A stretch of 18,756 nt of DNA from DASWHD01 sp036393335 (GTDB taxonomy: Bacteria > CG2-30-53-67 > CG2-30-70-394), in the NCBI GenBank assembly GCA_036393335.1, contig DASWHD010000127.1:1-18756 (forward strand), read 5' to 3'. This document shows, in pieces, positions 15,340 to 18,756 of the stretch (position 1 is the stretch's first letter; each line of letters begins with the position of its first letter). The position numbers and the translations under genes were made by a program. The notes under the pieces were generated by a model that was given only the letters and a program-made list of their open reading frames with translations, had not been told where the DNA came from and made no database searches.

Positions 15340-16785
15340 ATGAGCCCTAAGCGATCGCGCACATGGAGAGGGATCCTCATGGTACTCGTCCTGCTCGCCG
15401 CGCTGGGCACCACCGGCGCGGCCGTGGGCTGGTACAAGTTGCTGCGCGAGGTGGACCAGCCGCCCTTCGCCAGCGCCGAGGAGCGGTTCAAGTACGGCTC
15501 CATCGGCGGCGAGAACGAGGCGGGCATCCCGTACTGGATCTTCGTGGTGCTGCCGCGCATGTTCCCCGAGTACCTGCCGGGCCCCGGCGGCTACGCCTCC
15601 CTGGGGGTCGCCTGGGAGGAGGGCAGCGAGCTGCCGATCGGGTTCACCAAGAAGACCGTGGGCTTTCCCCGGGTGAGCAACACCTGCGCGGTGTGCCACA
15701 CCGCCTCCTACCGCGGGTCCCCGGAGGCGCCCCCGGTGTTCGTGATCGCGGGCCCCGCCCACACCAACAACATCCAGGGCTTCTTCTCCTTCCTCAGCAA
15801 GGTGGCCCGCGACCCGCGCTTCAACCCGGATAACCTCCTGGCGGAGATCGGTCTGGTCACCGACCTGTCGTGGATCGATCGCCTGCTGTATCGCTTCCTG
15901 ATCATCCCCCTCACGCGCCAGGCCCTCGTGGAGCGCAACTTCGACTGGATGAGCCGTGAGGACATGGCGCCGTGGGGCCCGGGGCGCGACGACGCCATGA
16001 ACCTCACCAAGTACTTCATGCTGAACATGCCGGAGGACGGCACCTACGGCCCCACGGACTGCCCGTCGATCTGGAACCTCAACAAGTACCAGCCGGAGGA
16101 GGGGATGCGCCTGAACTGGGACGGCGCCACCTACGATGCCCGCTCGGTGATCACCGACTCGGCCCTGGGGATCGTGGCCAAGCCCCAGGCCGACTTCGCG
16201 GCGCACATGGACTGGCTGGTGGAGTACCTGGGGTCCCTGCCGCCGCCGCCGTACCCGTTCCCGCTGGATCAAGCCCTCGCGGCCACCGGCCACGGCCTCT
16301 TCGACGCGCAGTGTGCCCGCTGTCACGCCAGCGAGCGCACGGGCAAGAGCGTGCGGGTGGAGGAGGTGGGCACCGACCGCAACCGCATCGCAAGCTGGAA
16401 CAAGGAGGCGGCGATCGCCGCCAACCGGACCGCCACGGAGCTGGGTGCCGAGCGCCGCGGGATGGTGGAGGAGCCCCTCGACGGCTACATCGCCGTGCAC
16501 CTCGATGGTATCTGGCTGCGCGCCCCCTACCTGCACAACGGCTCGGTGCCGACCCTGCGTGACCTCCTGACCCCCGCCGCCAGCCGCCCGGCGGTCTTCT
16601 ATCGCGGCTACGACGTCTACGACCCGAAAGACGTAGGGTTCGTCACCCAGGGCGAGGCGGCGGAGCGCGAGGGCGCGCGCTTCGAGGTCCACCGCCGCGG
16701 CAACGGCAACCAGGGCCACGAGTTCGGCGTGGACTTGAACGGCGACGAGAAGGACGCACTGATCGAGTACTTGAAGACGCTGTAG
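15340..16785 (+). CDS. Membrane-anchored di-haem cytochrome c, paralogue 2
   Basis: 481 residues. AGGAG at 15329-15333 lies six bases before ATG 15340; the longer open frame from 15175 overlaps the previous gene and is rejected. A basic start (MSPKRSRTWR) leads into one membrane segment (about 11-30), giving an inner-membrane anchor with a periplasmic body. Haem sites are C116-AV-C119-H120 and C325-AR-C328-H329, followed by LRAPYLHNGSVPTLRDLL with His399. It is collinear with the preceding gene along its whole length, so the pair arose by tandem duplication and then diverged; the first haem motif and the LHNGSVPTL block are the best kept. The C-terminus (NQGHEFGVDL, then ALIEYLKTL) also matches the end of the 829-residue cytochrome. 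Last gene of the locus; probably co-translated with its paralogue. Confidence 0.88.
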   Translation: MSPKRSRTWRGILMVLVLLAALGTTGAAVGWYKLLREVDQPPFASAEERFKYGSIGGENEAGIPYWIFVVLPRMFPEYLPGPGGYASLGVAWEEGSELPIGFTKKTVGFPRVSNTCAVCHTASYRGSPEAPPVFVIAGPAHTNNIQGFFSFLSKVARDPRFNPDNLLAEIGLVTDLSWIDRLLYRFLIIPLTRQALVERNFDWMSREDMAPWGPGRDDAMNLTKYFMLNMPEDGTYGPTDCPSIWNLNKYQPEEGMRLNWDGATYDARSVITDSALGIVAKPQADFAAHMDWLVEYLGSLPPPPYPFPLDQALAATGHGLFDAQCARCHASERTGKSVRVEEVGTDRNRIASWNKEAAIAANRTATELGAERRGMVEEPLDGYIAVHLDGIWLRAPYLHNGSVPTLRDLLTPAASRPAVFYRGYDVYDPKDVGFVTQGEAAEREGARFEVHRRGNGNQGHEFGVDLNGDEKDALIEYLKTL

Positions 16786-16816
16786 ACAGCGTCCGGCCAC
16801 GCACGGTTGTGGTGGC

Positions 16817-16978
16817 CTATGTCCTGCGTAGCCCCCGCTTCTGGCAGTAGTAGCCAGTGCCCGGGATCACCAGAAGACCGCTGGCAAACAGGACGATCGG
16901 CGACGGCTCGGGGATCGCTGCGGCGGTCACCGTGATGCGCGTTACTAGGTAACCGGCGGCGGTGAAGCTAGCCCGCAT
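16817..16978 (-). pseudogene. PEP-CTERM sorting tail remnant, cut by composite repeat copy 4
   Basis: On the minus strand, 53 residues end with a textbook PEP-CTERM signal: IPEPSPIVLFASGLL, then a Tyr/Lys/Arg-rich tail (YYCQKRGLRRT) and TAG. This tail normally directs exported proteins to exosortase for processing. Before it is a short strand-like piece (SFTAAGYLVTRITVTAAA). The frame opens at an ATG lying in the end of repeat copy 4, so the start is borrowed. No exported PEP-CTERM protein body is found beyond the repeat: excising it gives only a 74-residue frame from 17261 with no signal peptide. Most likely the 3' end of a lost gene; an exosortase gene would have to lie elsewhere. Confidence 0.7.
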
Positions 16979-17191
16979 TGCTCACCTGGGATCGTGGCGA
17001 GACCGTGCAACTGCCCGCATCTCCTGGCTGGCCCACGGTAGGAGCCGAATCCCTTCGGCGACCTGCCACATTGGGTCGCCGATAGAATCGGCTCCTACCA
17101 CGGACGAGGTGGGCCGGGAGATGCGGCCTGCCTGCCGGCAGGTAGGGCAGTTGCGCGGGCGTAGCAGAGGCATGGTGAGAAATGCGGCTAG
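16968..17191. mobile_element. Composite REP-containing MITE-like element, copy 4 (core type A)
   Basis: The element 16972-17187 (216 bp) is flanked by CTAG on both sides (16968-16971, 17188-17191), a clean 4-bp duplication. The left end CCCGCATTGCTCACC and right end GGTGAGAAATGCGG are inverted, with one base lost at the right tip. The core REP at 17038-17061 and inverted REP at 17076-17098 match copy 1 almost base for base. An extra small palindrome, CCTGCCGGCAGG (17130-17141), is present on the right side. Confidence 0.82.
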
Positions 17192-17390
17192 CACCGGGAT
17201 GACGGTCGCCACGTGTGGCGCCGCCGGATCTCCGCGGGCCGGCGTTACCTTCCTTGCCCATGAGATGGCGCCGCTGCTAGGGTGCCGCGTCTGTGGCGTG
17301 GACTGCGGGGACCGGCTAGCGTGGGGGGCGCTTGCCTCGCAGGCGCGGGGTGTTGTCTTTCGTAACGCTGGTCAAGGGAGGAGTCTCACG

Positions 17391-17933
17391 ATGGAGACCC
17401 ACAATGGCAGTTTTCTGGGCGGAAGGATGAGCGAGGCGGCCAGCGGGGTCATGTTGGCTGGCGCGTTACTTCTGGCAATGCCCTGCACCGCCCACGGCCT
17501 GGAGTGCGATGCCGATAATCTTGCCGGAGTGAACGGTTGGGTCGAGACCACGAACGTATCCGAGACCCTGCAGGTGGGGCAGGTGTACCTCGTTGTCAGC
17601 GGGACGGACGGCGTCGTGTTCGAGGATACGGGGGCCATCGTGGGCCAGATCACGGCAGCGACGCCGCCAACGGTGTTCCTGAACCATACGATGATTTTCA
17701 ACCGCGGTCAGCGCGTCGAGACCCGTGGCGACGTGGCGATTCTCGGCGAGCCCCTCGCGTACGAGGGCGAAACGCCTTGTGCCTTCCCGGTGACGGAACA
17801 CATTACCGACCTGTCCGGGAACAAGATCTTCCGGAACGCCGAGGCCGATGTGACCGCCCACGGCACGATCAGCTTCTGCTCGTTCAACAACGCCAACAGC
17901 TTCACTCTCAGTGGTGAGGTCTGCCTGAAGTAG
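17391..17933 (+). CDS. Exported Cys-containing protein of unknown function
   Basis: 180 residues, not recognised. The strong ribosome site GGGAGGAG (17376-17383), seven bases before ATG 17391, sets the start; a second in-frame ATG at 17427 would give a shorter signal. Residues about 18-35 (GVMLAGALLLAMPCTAHG) are a Sec signal peptide, so the mature protein begins near LECDADNL. It looks all-beta, with alternating hydrophobic strands (VYLVVSG, GVVFED, GDVAILGE) and four mature Cys residues (ECD, PCAF, FCSF, VCLK) that could form two disulphides. There are repeated GD/GT turns but no known catalytic motif. It is flanked by repeat copy 4 upstream and a toxin pseudogene downstream, so it stands alone as an accessory gene. 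Secretion is well supported; function is unknown. Confidence 0.72.
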   Translation: METHNGSFLGGRMSEAASGVMLAGALLLAMPCTAHGLECDADNLAGVNGWVETTNVSETLQVGQVYLVVSGTDGVVFEDTGAIVGQITAATPPTVFLNHTMIFNRGQRVETRGDVAILGEPLAYEGETPCAFPVTEHITDLSGNKIFRNAEADVTAHGTISFCSFNNANSFTLSGEVCLK

Positions 17934-17941
17934 TCGCGTCA

Positions 17942-17959
17942 CGACCGGCCTTTCGGTCG
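17942..17959 (+). terminator. Hairpin just after the exported-protein gene
   Basis: CGACCG (17942-17947) pairs with CGGTCG (17954-17959) around GCCTTT, nine bases after the stop codon. No T-run follows, so termination is plausible from position but weakly supported. Confidence 0.35.
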
Positions 17960-18030
17960 AACGTCGCTTGCGGGCGGGGTAGCACCGCCGTCACCGCCGT
18001 CACGGTCGTCTTAACGCGGAGGTGGATTCA

Positions 18031-18048
18031 CCACGAAGGACACGAAGG
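18031..18048. repeat. CCACGAAGGACACGAAGG intergenic repeat fragment
   Basis: Two tandem CACGAAGG units. Longer arrays of this motif occur as dispersed intergenic repeats in many environmental proteobacteria; here only a short piece remains. Confidence 0.4.
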
Positions 18049-18174
18049 GCCGCGAGACCCGTGTGAAGCGGTGACGCACCGGGAGGCAACAAACTTGCAG
18101 TTCTACATCCCTGACCCAGACCCCACCTCATCTCACGTTTGTGATGCTGAAGTGCCGGTTCTCGATGATCCGGC

Positions 18175-18427
18175 GAGTACCCTGGGAGCACCCACGTGCG
18201 CGATGCCGGCCTCAAGGGTGCGGCCGACAGCCTGATTGGGAACGGCGCGCGACCACGAGTACGTGATCGTGTCGAAGGACGTCGTGGTGAGAAATGCGGG
18301 CTAGCTCCACGTAGGCAACGCCGGCACAGCCGCGATTGCATCTCTCCTCCGCGACGAAGCAGCACGTCTCCGCGCCTTCGAGGGCGAGGGCGAGTCGTCC
18401 CTTCTCATCGTTCGCCGCGCGGTCTAG
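18175..18427 (+). pseudogene. COG4634/DUF5615 predicted PIN-like toxin nuclease, broken
   Basis: The family is a predicted nuclease toxin of type II toxin-antitoxin systems. Seen: EYPGSTHVRDAGLKGAADSLI in one frame (18175-18237), which fits the conserved HVRDxGLxxAxD block; after a shift near 18238-18250 the next frame reads RDHEYVIVSKD (to 18280), the conserved V(I/L)(V/T)SKDxDF region. A composite-repeat end then interrupts (18286-18304) with an in-frame TAG. The same frame resumes as GNAGTAAIASLLRDEAARL and ESSLLIV to TAG 18425-18427, matching the family's C-terminal GNxxTxxIxxLLR helix. So there is at least one frameshift, an internal replacement that removed the strand carrying the DxDF aspartate, and an unclear N-terminus. 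No antitoxin (often DUF433) was found upstream. Non-functional. Confidence 0.7.
18286..18304. repeat. Right-end fragment of the composite repeat
   Basis: GGTGAGAAATGCGGGCTAG is identical to the right end of copy 1. No left end or REP core is present nearby, so this is a footprint left by deletion of a full copy inside the toxin pseudogene. Confidence 0.7.
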
Positions 18428-18542
18428 ACAGTATGACTCCCGCGTTGGGAGGCTGACCCCCGGTTGCTACGCGGGTTAGCTAGCCTGAAGCCAGAGCCGC
18501 ACAGTGATTGGCACATCACTCACTCGAACTCAGGGCTCAGCC
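18428..18542 (+). ncRNA. Structured 5' leader of the IS110 element, candidate bridge RNA region
   Basis: The non-coding strip before the IS110 transposase folds well: CCCGCGT (18439-18445) / ACGCGGG (18469-18475) encloses a GGG/CCC hairpin, and AGTGAT (18503-18508) pairs with ATCACT (18515-18520). In the IS110 group proper, the guide (bridge) RNA that selects donor and target is encoded between the left end and the transposase start, which fits this position. The left end of the element was not located, and no loop was matched to a target, so this is a positional and structural inference. Confidence 0.35.
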
Positions 18543-18756
18543 ATGGGTCACACTAGCACATTGTTTGTGGGTCTCGATGTTCACAAGGACACCATCGCGG
18601 TCGCCTCCATCGATGGCCAACCCGGAGCGGAGGCCGTGTCGTTCGGGACGATCGGTACCCGGCACAGCGACCTCGACAAGCGGATCCGGAAGGTGCAGTC
18701 GAAGGGCAAACACTTGGTCTTCGTCTACGAGGCCGGGCCATGCGGGTACTGGCTGT
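18543..18756 (+). CDS. IS110-family transposase, N-terminal part (runs off the window)
   Basis: 71 residues visible. The protein is a DEDD (RuvC-like) recombinase that moves IS110 elements without a classical DDE domain. Seen: FVGLDVHKDTIAVA with the first catalytic Asp12, and FVYEAGPCGYWL with Glu63, both standard signatures of the family's N-terminal DEDD domain. The third and fourth acidic residues and the C-terminal serine domain lie beyond the edge. ATG 18543 is the natural start, as the GLDVHKD motif normally sits about ten residues in; the ribosome site upstream is weak (GGGCTCAGCC). The element has landed directly after the toxin pseudogene. Whether it is intact cannot be judged. Confidence 0.9.
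   Translation, partial: MGHTSTLFVGLDVHKDTIAVASIDGQPGAEAVSFGTIGTRHSDLDKRIRKVQSKGKHLVFVYEAGPCGYWL

Noticed and set aside
2313..18304. CRISPR array or tRNA/rRNA genes
   Set aside because: Repeats are far apart, palindromic and unequal in spacing, with no leader or cas genes; no tRNA cloverleaf or rRNA sequence was recognised anywhere in the window.

Overview
The window reads as a GC-rich proteobacterial chromosome segment, most likely a gammaproteobacterium. This rests on the NTR-PTS enzyme PtsP, a CigR-family lipoprotein, GTAG-type REP palindromes and a PEP-CTERM sorting tail; the exact genus cannot be told from sequence alone. It mixes a conserved periplasmic cytochrome locus with heavily scarred accessory DNA.

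Layout. 1-893 is the 3' part of a frameshifted IS4/Tn5-type transposase. 894-1311 is non-coding, followed by an AT-richer gene for a small exported helical protein (1312-1941). 1942-2792 is non-coding and holds the first complete copy of a composite repeat (2313-2518) and a large hairpin. 2793-3236 encodes a CigR-like lipoprotein. 3237-3583 carries a collapsed repeat copy. ptsP follows (3584-5914), then a patatin-like phospholipase (6193-7134).

From 7297 to 16785 runs a five-gene, one-strand locus: a large Cys-rich di-haem cytochrome c, a lipoprotein, a second large di-haem cytochrome c, and two related membrane-anchored di-haem cytochromes c. Together they carry eight CXXCH sites. The proteins have exported, lipid-anchored or membrane-anchored N-termini, so the locus probably builds a periplasmic electron-transfer or oxidase assembly. 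Three of the cytochromes share a C-terminal LHN motif and GHE-containing tail reminiscent of the MauG / cytochrome c peroxidase / RoxA type of di-haem enzyme. The substrate is unknown.

16786-18756 is again accessory: a PEP-CTERM tail cut by a repeat copy, an unknown exported protein, a broken COG4634/DUF5615 (predicted PIN-like toxin nuclease) gene containing a repeat end, and the start of an IS110-family transposase with a structured upstream leader.

The most striking signal is the composite repeat: four complete copies (about 198-224 bp between the duplicated target bases), one collapsed copy and one end fragment. The outer frame is an inverted repeat beginning CCCGCATTTCTCACC, flanked by YTAR-like 4-bp sites (CTAG, TTAA, CTAA). 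Inside is a REP/inverted-REP pair. One copy sits in frame inside the signal peptide of the cytochrome-locus lipoprotein: removing it with one 4-bp duplicate restores a normal lipoprotein signal peptide. Another abuts the PEP-CTERM remnant, and an end fragment lies inside the toxin pseudogene.
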